From: Sweltsa coloradensis
Lineage: Eukaryota > Arthropoda > Insecta > Plecoptera > Chloroperlidae
Assembly (NCBI GenBank): GCA_024449915.1
Contig: JAMZAV010000974.1
Coordinates: 1-64,000, forward strand
Direction of reading: 5' to 3'
Length of the DNA: 64,000 bases
In this document: positions 1 to 11,527 of the stretch, in pieces
Layout of the letters: each line of letters starts with the position of its first letter
Position numbering within the stretch: the first letter of the stretch is position 1
The notes under the pieces: generated by a model
Told to the model about the DNA's origin: nothing
The model's database searches: none
The model's input: the letters and a program-made list of their open reading frames with translations, nothing else
Made by a program: the position numbers and the translations under genes

Positions 1-668
1 TCGCAGCCCGGGGCCCCTAGGGGCGGGGGGGGGGAGGGTTGGGGGGTTATAGAGGCGGGGCCTATGTTCGGCGCTTTTCAAATGCAAAGCGCGCGGAAAT
101 AACGCGAGGCTGTTTTTGAGATTGTATTTTCGGAAAAAAAACATCGCGCTAATTCGGAACAAAAAGGGTATTTAGAAATAAGTTTTAAATTCTCCAATAT
201 AGGCCAGATCTACACAATTTGATTTTTGGTTAAGATGGTACGGTATTATATAAAATATATTCCAAATGGGACAAACGTTCAACATTAGTACGAGATTGAT
301 GGACCTAAACTTAAATCTTTTGAAAATACCTTCTGTACAGTGTAGACCTACACACACATGATGCTGTTTATTTTGAATAAGTTTCAGGCCACAAAGTATT
401 GCGCACATCACTCACAAGTTCATGGATGGATCACAAAATTAAAGTAACTAACATTATTTTCACTCATTCAGTTGCTCAACTAGTGCCAACGATGAAATGA
501 AGCATTGTATGACATTGAGTCAGCCATTCCCCCCACTTGGGTAGTTCTTTCAACGCTTAAAAAACTAGAAGTTAACGCTTTGTGAAATGTTAATTTATAT
601 TACTTAATCCAAACCTAACAATATGTGAAACAATCAAGAAATTCACTTCAAATTGGAACAACTTAAAG
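1..668. other. Non-coding AT-rich DNA, no recognised element
   Basis: Begins in a G/C-homopolymer block (1-60), then becomes AT-rich. No exon, RNA gene or complete repeat was recognised. Confidence 0.5.
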
Positions 669-2657
669 CAGGGATGGCGAACCTTTGACGCGTGCCCAAA
701 ATGGCATGCAGAGAGATTCAGTGGGGGCCCACGCACACAAATTGGAAGTGAATTAATAAACATTATGATCTAAATTATTTACAAAAACAATCCCAATCTT
801 AGTATTTTTGGCATTTGAAATTGCTATAAACGCGGAAGCCGCGGAAAATTTCTCGAACGTTTTGTTTGAATGTTAAGACGAAATCAGCCCGATTTTAGAT
901 TCAAAAAATCCAAAATTACCTCCGAACTTTACTGACATGAAATGGTTTATGCAATTAATGTTTTTACCGATGTCTGCAAACATTTCAATGAACTTGATAA
1001 AAACTTCAAGGGTTAGGATGACTATTGACCTCACAAAATTGACATTCCCTCAACGCCATTTCGAAAAAACGGCTTAACATCTACAAACGTGATATTGAAT
1101 CTGGCAAGCTGCAATATTTTCCAAACTTAAAAACAGACTTGGAAACAGCAAATATGTTTGAAAGATTTCAAAGGGATGCATTGATTGTACACTTCTGTAC
1201 AATATTAACATTTGCCCAACAAAATATGAAGGCAAGATTCACTACCTTCCGAGAGATGGAGAAAACGGTTTAATTCAGGGCTGCCACTGATATTTTTTTC
1301 AAATCCTGTATGAGGACGTTAAATATCCGCAAATATCCGTGAAAAGTCTAAAAACGTTGATTTCATTGATCAAAACTATGAAAATGGATAAATGTGATGT
1401 TTATATTTTGTTACCATCTTAACCTAAAAGTTGCCAAGGGCCTAGGCCCATGCACAGACGAGAAGAAAGGAGCCAGAAACGCCCGTGGTTGCTTTAATTA
1501 AGATTGCATAAAAATTTAAAATGTTATTTATTTACAGAAAATCCATTTTAAACATTAAAAAAATATTTTTTGACCTTTGGGTTAAAAATTCTAGCCCTAG
1601 GCCTAGCTAGGCCCTATGAATGTTGCATCACAATTTAAACCTAGGCCTAGCCCAGGCCCATGTGTTGTGTTCTATAATAACCCTTGCAGAACTTGATAAT
1701 AACATTTTAATCATATACTAATCATTTTTCACTTTTAATATCACCCTAATCCCAAACTTTATAAACAAAAAAACGAAAGAAAATAATTTTGTAGGCTCTT
1801 TGGGTGTTCATTTAACTTTCATTTTCCCCCCCAAAAAGCAACTGTGGCAGTGTGATTGGCTGTTTCTCAATGGAAGCAGTTCCTACTACATCTGGGACAC
1901 CGGCTCCGCCCATGCTCCAAACCCCCTATCAAAAGTCGAATCGATTATCACCCCGCCTTCAATGTTTACAATCAAAATTTAGCCCGCGCAGATTCAAATT
2001 ACGAAAATAAGCATGAAAACGATTAAAAAAATTTTCCGTTTAAACTAAAAATCCGTTTATCCTTTTGACCCTTAATATCCGTAAAAACGGATAAACCTTT
2101 TAAAAGGGCACCCCGGGTTTTAATTCATCAAAAACCCTGAACATTGATTTTCAAGATCTAAATTTTTCATTTTTTTTTGGGGGTTGGGGAAATTGAAAAA
2201 TTTTGAATTAAGATGGAGTTTTTCAAAGTAGTACCATTTAAAAAAACAAGTTTTGAAACTAAGAACTTTTTTAGGGGATATTGAACATAGCCGACTTGAA
2301 AAAACTAAGAAGTGAAAAGTGCTGAAAATTTTGTTTTGAAAGCGGGGGAAACGATTCCAGACGCATTTAATCATGAAGGCTGCAATGGTTTTAATGGCAA
2401 TTTTTCCCTCGTCGTTGCTGTGAGCAACTGTTTTCGTAATAAATTTATGTCAGAAGTGATTTGCAAATCGACAAACTGACGTGGTAATTCAGAGTGATCA
2501 CCCTCAAGACTACAAAAATAATGTACCAAGGATTGAGAAAAGGGCCCGACGAAAACAACAAAGTACATTAGTTAGATTTAATTGGCACGCGGATTAAAGG
2601 TGAGCACACTCTTTTTTTTTGGGCCCAAACCGTCACTAAAAAGGTTCACCAATCCTG
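669..2657 (+). mobile_element. Decayed hAT transposon with 8-bp target duplication
   Basis: Left terminus CAGGGATGGCGAACCTTT matches the inverted right terminus (CAGGATTGGTGAACCTTT on the complement). It is flanked by ACTTAAAG (661-668) and ACTTAAAAG (2658-2666), an 8-bp hAT-type duplication with one extra A on the right. At about 900-1275 the plus strand has frame-broken coding similarity in style to ZBED/GTF2IRD2-like hAT transposases (HFNELDKNFKG, LTFPQRHFEKTA and DIESGKLQ-like pieces in different frames). The copy is dead and holds a second element at 1276-2116. Confidence 0.75.
1276..2116. mobile_element. TIR element nested in the hAT copy
   Basis: Starts CAGGGCTGCCACTGATA. The right end, GGGCACCCCGG, is a degraded inverse (expected ..GGCAGCCCTG). 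Flanks are GTTTAATT (1268-1275) and GTTTTAATT (2117-2125), an 8-bp duplication with one extra T. The interior has tandem 'atccg' motifs near both ends (aaatatccgcaaatatccg; aatatccgtaaaaacgg) and no coding. Probably a hAT MITE. Confidence 0.55.
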
Positions 2658-2666
2658 ACTTAAAAG

Positions 2667-5413
2667 TTGTTAAGTACTTCCTATAAATAACTGTAAGGGA
2701 AATAAAGACTTAAGTTGTGACTGTAGAGTGAAATTTGAGATCTATTTCATGATTTGTGACCCTCCAATAACAGGGAAATAGAAGCTGTGGGTGGCACCGA
2801 GAAAACAACAGGGAAACAAAACGGAATCGAGTAACCCCAAACAACCCGGGCCCTCTGGGTGGTATTTTTTTAAAGCGCTGCTCACAACTGTGTGTGACAG
2901 GGCTCAAAAAATTTTTAAAATACACATCCCGGGCTGGGCATGCTGGAATAATTTTACAGGACAAAGTAAAATCCTGCTCGAACTTTCCCCTTTTATACCC
3001 GCTTCTCTGCCCAACACATATAAATTTTAAACCCTTTTTTTTTTTTTTATATGCAGAAACCAGCGGGGCCCTATAAAACTTTGTCTAAACGATTCTATCT
3101 AATTAGTTTTCCCCGCTATTACGTACATAAAAAAAATAAAAAAACGATTTACAAGTGTACTTCCTCCCCCAAAAATACATTTTCCCCATCCGCGTCTTGC
3201 TGTGGATATGTTTTTACCAGCCGCGCTCGCGCGTTTGTATCAGCTTTACGACTGTCCGCACACCTACGAGTGCGAGGAGAGAGAGAGGGGGGGGGGGGAG
3301 AAAGAGGGGGGGAGAGAGAGAGAGAAATTTATCATGGGCGCGAAAAAGGGTGGGGGTTTGACCAACCATTTGACCGGATAAAAAATTTGCAATGTCCCGG
3401 TATTTTAGGTATTTGTTTCAACATATAACGAAATCTTAATCACGACAAATGGGACTTATTATGGAAAGGGGTTATCTTTTTTCCCAGGTTTTATCTTGTT
3501 CGAGAGAAAAGTGCGGGAAAATAGGGAGATCCCCAGAGGGGCCCTGGGGGAAAATAATTTACTTGCCTGACCACTTTTTTTACATCCCCCGGGATTCGGG
3601 CAGGGTATTTTTTTAGCCCTGGGATGTATCAATACTGCATTAAAAAATCCCTATGGTATGCAAAAGGAGGGAGATATTTTAAAAATAACTTTCAATGAAT
3701 GGCTAAAAAAGCCAAAAGGCAGCGGGGGGTTGGGACACATGATGAGGGGGGAAGGAGGACGGTGAAAGGTGCAGGGGAAAAGAGGGGAAGACAAGGGAGA
3801 CCCAGCTGGGTGGGGAGAGGAAAAAAGACAGAACACAGCTTGGGAAAGAGTTCAACAGAAAAATTTGGGGGAAAACATGGGAAAAATAGTAAAGAACTGG
3901 TGAAAAAACCCTTAAAGAAAAAGAAAAAGTAAAGAGAAAAAAGAAGAAAAAGAAAGTATGGTGAGCGTCCGGCTTGCTAGTGACTTCGATAGCCCCGGGG
4001 GGGCCCAAGTTTGGTGGGAACCTCCCCCCCCCAACCCGACTTCATTTTGGATCAAGGGTCGATATTATTTATTTACCCCAAATCACTTTTTATTTTCAAA
4101 AATTTTAATTTTCGCGACCCGATATAATTTGAGAGAAATTATAATATTGACGGGATGTTTGTCGCGTCAAGGGATTCTCGATTCTTTTATTTCCATGTTG
4201 TTTTACCGGGACAAGGGTTTAAATAAGAGCAAGTGAGATAAGTATCATGTCCATACTAAAATACGCCACCCCCACTACCGGGGGACACAAAGGGTTCACA
4301 CACAGTTCACTCCAAAAAAAAAGCAAGCATGGGCAACATTGAACTTGCCCCAAACTAAAGGGGTTCCAATGCCATTTTTTATTAGGCTACAATTTCAGTC
4401 AAATTTTATCGTATTGATTTTTAATGGGACCGCTTCCCTAACTTTACGTTATTTTATTTTCACTGGGTCTATTTTACTGAATAAATCAGTAAGGAACTGG
4501 GGTGTGAGCTAGAAAACATGCGGGAAAACATGCGAACATGCTAGGAAATGCTGGTGCTTTTCATGCCCACTAGTTTAAACAATATCATTATTTTCACTCC
4601 TGACAACAGCCTGTCAGATAACTTAAGACTGAAAGAAATAAGGAAAGTGAAAGACTTTATATTTACGTTAAAATTAAAATACTTAAGCAAGTAGTCGAGC
4701 ACCGTAGCTAGCTAACTGCGGATACACTCTTACAAGGGAGGATAGAGGGATTGGGAAAAGATCAACTTTTCCCAAAACGACTTACAAACTCAATACATAC
4801 AAGCGTAGGGCTGAATATGACGATTCTAGACTTGAAAAATCAACGGACTGCGACATACGTGGGAAGGTTCCGAGGGGCCCCTTGACGTTCTACGCTTCTT
4901 CTACCCCAAATGTGCAACACAGTCACTGGGAGGGTTTTCATCAAGGATAAAAAAAAGAATTGTTAATTGATAAGGGATAAGCCCGATAAATAGCAAATAA
5001 AAAAGTTCTAATTTCGTTTAAAAAAAAATCTTAATTTCGTATAAAAACTCAAGGTAAGGCATCATTTTATCATAAAAAAAAGCATGCAATCACTACCCTT
5101 TACAAATTTAAAACGTATTACAAAACAAATATTTAGGCCCTATAAAGTTAACTATTGGAATTAGTGGGATGTTCGATAATAATTTTCCCAAAATGTCATG
5201 GTGCCAAATAAACGTTAAAATTAAAACAGAAATGTTGATTTCTAGTCCAAATTTTCAAAAAATTGATATTTTGGAGTTAAAACTTACAGAAAAATTGAGA
5301 AAAGTTTCCCCATTTGCTCTAATTTAGAGAAAAACGAATTATTTCCTTTTTGTATTTAAAAATAAAAAAAGTCATATTTTGGTTCTATTAAAAATGCCTA
5401 TCGTCTAGTTTGA
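2667..5413. repeat. Unclassified interspersed repeat sequence with expanded homopolymers
   Basis: 2745-2850 resembles 12377-12470, 4185-4255 resembles 13165-13235, and 4500-4930 resembles pieces of 17100-17400 and 18580-18850, so this stretch consists of old dispersed repeats. 3280-3330 is a GA-rich low-complexity run. 4965-5090 resembles 28560-28680. No intact coding frame; homopolymers are unusually long throughout. Confidence 0.55.
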
Positions 5414-5892
5414 TTGGGGTTGACAGGGTTTGGGGAAAGAAAGAGAACATAAAACCAGCCTGAAGGGCTGGGGCAACAAAACTTTTCACCTGCGATGACA
5501 CTGACTAATTTAAGTTGATCTGGGTGTTTTGTCTCCCGAGCACTAGAGTTGGAAGGAAGCCCCCTTACGTTTGTGCTGGGTGGCCCCCGTATGAATGGTG
5601 TTGAATAACCTTGCTGATGATGACAACATGTCGAATTTTCTTCTTGCGTGACCCTACCCAGGTTTTTGGGTTTTTTGTTGTAGTTTTTTTTTCATGTAGT
5701 TAGCTGATTTTTAGGGGCCACCATCTGCCTGATGAGTCCCAGAAGGGCAAAAAGGTTTTGGGTAAAACCCATAAAGGTAAAAACTTTTAAATTTGCTGCA
5801 GTTGTCATCAGCAGGTGAAAAGTTTTGTCGCCCCCCGCCCTTCAAGCTGGGGTTATGTTCTCTATGCTTTCCCAACCTGTCAACCCTTCCCA
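5414..5892. mobile_element. Fold-back TIR element, longer relative of the 32.8-kb copy
   Basis: Left arm, about 5414-5510 (ttggggttgacagg...agagaacataa...ccagcctgaagggctggg...acttttcacctg), is inverted at about 5800-5892. The ends match the compact palindrome at 32840-32982. The interior has no coding sequence. The arms differ mainly in homopolymer lengths. Confidence 0.65.
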
Positions 5893-7970
5893 ACTCACAG
5901 TCAATTTCCCCTATACACCATTTAGTAAAAAAGTCATTCACGAAAATTCAGGGTACAGACGGACGACAGCTTACCTTAAAAAAGTTGGTAGGGTTTCTAA
6001 CCCAAAATAGATGAGGGGGCCTAACAACGTTTTGACTGATAGTGGGCTTTTTTTCCCGCGGAAAGAGTAATTAACGGCGAAGGGGGAGCGTTTTATTTGA
6101 TCTGGGAAAAAATAGTCACTAGCTTTTTTTTTTTTTTTTTTTTTTGTATGCCGCCATAACGTTCAACGGAGGCTCGATCGGTTGAAATTTTGACCATCCG
6201 CAAGCTTTGTTCTCGATTTAATGCCATTTTTTTGTGAAAATCGTTCAAAAAGTTAAAAAATTACATTTAAAATTAATCGAAAGTTTTTTTTTCAAAAAAA
6301 AGGCGACAAAATCTGAGGGGGCCAAATCATTAAGAATGTCCGTCCGGGCACGAATATGTTTAAATTTTTTTTTATCCGATAAGTAGTGTAAATGAAATTT
6401 CATTTTAACAAAAGTAACGTTGCCATGGCAACAAAAAAACGCGCAAAGTTTTCTAATGCACTCCCCTGAAATAAAAAATACTTTCGGGAAATAGTGTTTA
6501 TTTGTCACCAAAAGTTTTTAAAAGTTTTCCCAAGGAGTCAAGGCCCCTTGATGGGGTGGATTTTATCCCAAAGTAAAGGTTTACACCGGGGGTTTTTCCC
6601 CAAATACTTTGGCATAATAAAAAATATTGGAACATGGCCCTGTGGAAAGCGAACGTCGCAAAATTTTTAAATTTAAAAAAAAAAGTGCAAAGTGGTCTAG
6701 CTATAGCACGTGCTCATTATCAAGCGTCTAACTGAGGTTTCCTAGTATTTTTTTTAATGTCACCCCTTTCACCAGCTGACAGGGTAGTCAAGATTGAAAG
6801 TCACATTTAAACCAAAACCCAAATTTTTTTCAGGCACAAAAATTTTTTTAATATGGTTTTGGCTGTTTTATCTGGTGGCAATTAGCTTATTAGTTTTCCA
6901 TTTTCGACTTTAATGTATCCCCTTTCCCTTATAATCAAAATAAAAAAGCATTTTCGAGGAAGTAACCTACTTCGTGTGTGTGTTGTTGGCGACATATGCA
7001 ATTGCCTGTTCCATGTGCGGGATTTCAATGAAAATTTCGTTACGTTTCGTATTTCAAAATTGCCATCGCTCACGCCTTGCAGAAATTTTTTCCCGATCCG
7101 GCGTAAGCTTTAGAAGGGTCCCGCTTCAGAAATGATATCGAGTGTACGACGGCCCTTTTTTGCGTAGTGCCGGAAAGACAAAGTCGTAAAAAGTCCCCGG
7201 ATTATATTACCCCCCCCCACTACCTTGTTCAAACTGAAAAGGGGCCCCATCTCCCTTCTTGGCTTGGCCCAACTATAATAGTCCTTCAGAAGATTATAGT
7301 GTCTAAAGCTGCAAATAAACCAGTATTGATATTTCGATTAATTTAAAACTATTGTATCGGTTTTTTTTAAAGTATTTTAAAATCAAAGGAAAATTACTGC
7401 AATGTTAGATAAAGTGAGGCAAATATAACGGAAAATATTTTGGGGAAAATTTTTTTTGGGCGGGAGTAAAACCCAACCAAATTTTTTGACAAACGTAGAA
7501 ACTCTGAGCGTGGGTACGTTAAATTTTGAGCGACGTTTTTATTTATATTGTTTCATACTCTTTCCTTTCCCCTCATTATAAAAAAAAACAATTTTTCAAA
7601 TATCGTTCGATGTACGTTTTATTTGCCGACGGTACAAATAAAATTTCGGTCGCTATCGGGGTTTAAACCCGGGATTTTTTTTGTTTTGCACAGATACAGT
7701 GCATAGTACTAATCGAAAAAACCCTTTAAAAACTCGTGTTTGAAATGTGCAAAAAAATATCACTCTAACACGCAAAAAAAATACAAGCTTTCCAAATTCA
7801 CACCCTACTTGGCAAAAATTAGAAAAGCAGATTAATTTCAATAGGGAAAAAAAATATAACTATATTTGCATCTAACATGAGACACTTCTACTGTCTAAAC
7901 GCCCTAAGGTGTCAATTGACAAACATGCATGCATGGAAAGAACATATGAGTTCAACTGTAAGAACATACA
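5893..7970. other. Non-coding, homopolymer-rich stretch
   Basis: Contains a poly-T run (about 6124-6145) and many 5-8 nt single-base runs on an AT-rich background. No recognised exon, RNA gene or bounded element. Confidence 0.5.
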
Positions 7971-7974
7971 GTGT

Positions 7975-8750
7975 TATATGGGTGCCCGCTCTGCCCTGAA
8001 ACTCACGTATTCCGCTGGTTAGAGAAGATGAAGGGTTCGAGAGGTAGTGTAACGGCTTCGTTCGCCTCGACGTCTGCTCGGCAGTCCGGATTAGTGGAGG
8101 AAACCTATATGACTAATGATATGACTGTCAAGGTACACAGCCAGCGGTTTAGCCGAGCTCGTTTAACCGGTTCCCACTCGAACACCGAAGTTAAGCAGAA
8201 TCGGGCGTGGTCCATGGGTAGAGTGGGTGACCGCTCTTACCCGAAACTCACGTATACGCTGGTTAGAGCAGATGGAGGGTTCGAAAAGCTATGTAACGGC
8301 TTCGTTCTCCTTGACGTCTGCTCGGCAGTCCGGGTTAGTGGAGGAACCTATATGACTGTCAAAGTTCCCACCGTCCTGTCGGATGGGACGTTAAGCCGTT
8401 GGTCCCCTTGGTACTTTTCGAAAGGAGTAGGCTACGTGCCGGTAACCGCGGTTTCCCCTCCTCCTTCTGTTCATACTTCTTCCTCATCTATCACCACTCA
8501 TCGTCTCGATTAGCCAAAGTGCATAAATATGAGACGTTAAGCATATTCAATCAAATCAAGGTACACCGTCCTTTCGGATGGGACAGTAAGCAGTTGGCCC
8601 CCTTGGTATTTTTCGAAAGGATAGGCTACGTGCCGGTACCAGGTTTCGTTCCTCCCTTCTGTTCATACTTCATCCTCATCTATCACCACTCATCGTCTCG
8701 AATAGCCGAAGAGCATTATGTTAAGCAATATCCAATCCAATCCATACAGT
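7975..8750 (+). mobile_element. 5S-rRNA-derived SINE, one complete and two partial copies
   Basis: The complete copy starts near 8136. Its head (about 8165-8235) contains CACCGAAGTTAAGCAG, TCGGGCGTGGT and GTGGGTGACCGCT, clear matches to the internal-promoter half of eukaryotic 5S rRNA. A unique body follows (gttagagcagatggagggtt; gcagtccgggttagtggagg; gatgggacgttaagccgttg; caccactcatcgtctcga). 7975-8135 repeats the body without the head; 8555-8750 repeats the tail. SINEs of this type use Pol III from the 5S promoter and are moved by a partner LINE. The long open frame across it is incidental. Confidence 0.85.
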
Positions 8751-10257
8751 GTAATTAGTTCGAGGTGGTGATTTACATTCAGATTTACAGACAAGGCCAC
8801 CACAATATCCTAACAGTATGTATCTTTTCGTACAACCCGTATATACTAGGGCCTACTGACAAATCCGAAGTTGTATTACGTATGTAACGGTCATAAATAT
8901 TAACTAAAAGGTTGTTGGTGGATTGGTTGATTAATCTATAATCTCCCTTATAGTTAATGCTTATGTCCGTTACAAATTTAAAAGAGTAAAATGCACACAC
9001 AAATTAATGTAGGCCGATATAGTACAGCTAACTAATATATAAATAGACTAAACGCAGAAAGAAAATGCTGCATGTGATATTCAAGTGGTAAAAAAGACTC
9101 TCATATGGCTCATTTATGTCAAAAAGCCCAATAGTAATGTAAATAATTTAGACGAAAGAAAGATAGAAAGAAAGAATTAATTTAGCCGATCCTTGCATGC
9201 TGTAGCCTCTGTAGATACAGAGATGTAGCCTACAGCTGATCATGCATTGATCATGGATTTATAATAGTACTCCATGCATTGATCAAGGATTCTGTGGTGT
9301 ACAGCGGGCTGCCTACGCGTCACCTTGCAGGCTGACCGTGCGGTGCTGCGGCCTAGCGGCGATAACTGGAACTGCGCTGCGAGAAGCGAAAGGAACGCGC
9401 CCGCTTTGCCCCGCAGTCTTTGTGTATCCAATCCCTCGCAGTCCCAGTGACTAGTGCGAACATTTTAACCTACGCGGCATTCTCCGACTAAAGTGCTCAT
9501 ATCTCGGTAACCAGGGTGCGAATTGACGGGGGGGATAGGGGGGATTTCCCCCCCTGGTAATTTCATCCGTGGCTCTGTTTTACTGAAAGGTATCCCCGCC
9601 AGGGATGGCTAAATCCCCACCTCTGGATTCCCATCTCATCTCATAACATATCAAGTGACTTTATCTCGTAATGTTAATAAATAATGCGTCAATTTACACA
9701 TATTCCTTTCAAAATAATACCTCAGATCGCTTCTAATACCTTATCAGTTTGGTACACGATGCATAATCAAGATAGCTGCCTTCGAGAACAACACATGCAA
9801 CCAGGGCCACTTGCAAACCATAGTCTCGGCAAATCTATTATTGTTCCGAGAAAATGGTTCAAAATCCAAATTGAAGATCAGAAACATGTTGTACTTAAAA
9901 CTACGATTTGCAGTTGATCATGGATAGTATGTACAAAAGCCGACACCACTTGGAATTATGTGAGAGATTTAAAACTATTGACATAAACAGCATTAGTTAA
10001 GTTTTAACAGGGCATCTAAATTCTTAATTATGCAAGTATAATATGTCAAATATGTTGCATTGCACAAGACTTGGGAGCAAAATACATCTTCGTAACGATT
10101 TGACATAAAATCATGAATACAACACAGAAAGGAATACGTAAAGGCCAACAACAAGTAGCTAAAGAGTCCTATTTGGGAAACAATTATTTACTTTATTTTA
10201 TTTTAACCCTGCATTACTTGCGTCAAAGATTAGCCATGGGTAGGTATACATTATATA
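8751..10257. other. Non-coding stretch with a GC-rich island
   Basis: Mostly AT-rich. A GC-rich block at about 9295-9445 stands out but has no recognised coding or RNA fold, and an open frame on its minus strand shows no known family. Nothing else supported. Confidence 0.5.
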
Positions 10258-11527
10258 CTAGGAAAACGCTTAAGTCCCGCCGCGTTGTTGGATGAGCGTA
10301 ATTGGTGCATTGAGCTGCCATGTGTTATGCGAATTTTCTGTTGTTCTGTGGCAAAATCATTACTTAGTTGAAATTTTTTTTAAATTAAATTAAATTAACC
10401 CCTTAACTGTGGAATTTATTTTCAGAAGTTGTTCTTCCCCTGTGTATTAATTTTAAGGTAAAATGCCCTTATTTATAATTGAGTTGTTACTATCATTACT
10501 TTGCCATTTTTGCAAGTAACTCAATTATTTTTTTTGTATCATCACTGTCATTAATTAAATCATTCAGTTCACCCTCCAAACTATATCTGAATCTAAAATA
10601 ACCGACATGTTCTGAATATATAAACAACCCTTACGCGACGGCACGATGCACAGATGAAGTAATAGGATCCTATTCCCGTTAGGATAGCCTCGAAAATTCG
10701 CTCATCTACCACCAACACAACAGAACGAAAATCACTAGAATGAAGACCTCTGCTGCTGGCGATAATACGCGTATATATACGGCATGCACAGACACACGAA
10801 GTGGGAGGTGTTGCGGCGCGTATATTTACGGCATGCACAGTATGGACGCCATTTAGCATGGACGTATATATACGGCATGAACAGCTAAGGGGTTAAATTA
10901 AAAATTAACTTAATCTTTTTAATTTTTTTAAATTAATCGTAATTGTTAAAAAAATCGTAAAATTGCGATTTTCATAAGAAATAATTTCTCGATTGCGCTC
11001 AAATTTTATACTAATATATTAATTCATAAAATAAAGGTTCTGCGAAAAAATGATTACGATCGGATAAAGCATGTAGGTGTTATAAGTCAAAGAGTTGTTT
11101 AAAAAAAGAAAAAACCTGTAAAATTGCGATTTTTATGATAAATATTTTTTCAATTGCGCTCAAATTTCACAAAAATATTTAAATTCATAAAATAAAGGTT
11201 CTGTGCAAAAATCATTAAAATCGGATAAAGCATGTAGGTGTTATAAGTCGAAGAAATTTTTTAAAAATTGAAAAAATCGTAAAATTGCGATTTTCATGAG
11301 AAAAAATTTTCCGATTGCGCTCAAAAACGTGGCAGTTCTAAGTTCAGAGATTTCGAAGGCCTCCATAAAATTTCATCGCAATCGGATTATCGGTTTAGCC
11401 GGAATCGTGTGGACAAACAGACAAAAATACAAAAAGAAAAAAAAAAAAAAAAACATTCCGGATTTTTTTCTCCAGTGTAGTGAAATGGAATCTTCGCTTC
11501 GCTCGCTACGCTCGCTACGCTCATCCA
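10258..11527 (-). mobile_element. Helentron-like non-autonomous element, family A, carrying a piggyBac MITE
   Basis: Minus-strand 5' end TGGATGAGCGTAGCGAGCG (at 11527). The 3' end is ..AACGCGGCGGGACTTAAGCG then TTTTCCTAG (10258), followed by T. The 5' motif recurs inverted just inside the 3' end (GCTCATCCAACAACGC), followed by a short hairpin with ACGC/GCGT arms: the asymmetric inverted-repeat layout of Helentrons. The body has repeated about 170-bp units (gcgattttcatgag...ttgcgctcaaatttcac...ataaagcatgtaggtgtt). No RepHel protein is encoded. A TTAA element at 10399-10892 interrupts it. Confidence 0.7.
10399..10892. mobile_element. piggyBac-type MITE, copy 1
   Basis: Bounded by TTAA on both sides (10395-10398, 10893-10896). 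Termini CCCCTTAACTGTGG and ACAGCTAAGGGG are inverted with one mismatch. Near the right end, tatatacggcatg-type 13-15-mers repeat three times as subterminal repeats. 494 bp, non-coding; near-identical in structure to 17457-17951. TTAA duplication plus a CCC-start terminus is typical of piggyBac. Confidence 0.88.

Noticed and set aside
3051..3428. 125-residue open frame and neighbouring frames at 3.6-4.0 kb
   Set aside because: Low-complexity (GA-rich, lysine/arginine- or phenylalanine/proline-rich) translations of homopolymer-rich DNA, with no domain.
8140..8240. Genuine 5S rRNA gene
   Set aside because: Only part of the 5S sequence is present, with many changes, and it continues into a body shared with other dispersed copies.
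7971..8513. 180-residue open frame as a protein gene
   Set aside because: It runs through the 5S-derived SINE copies, the sequence is conserved as RNA/DNA repeat rather than as codons, and no protein family is visible.
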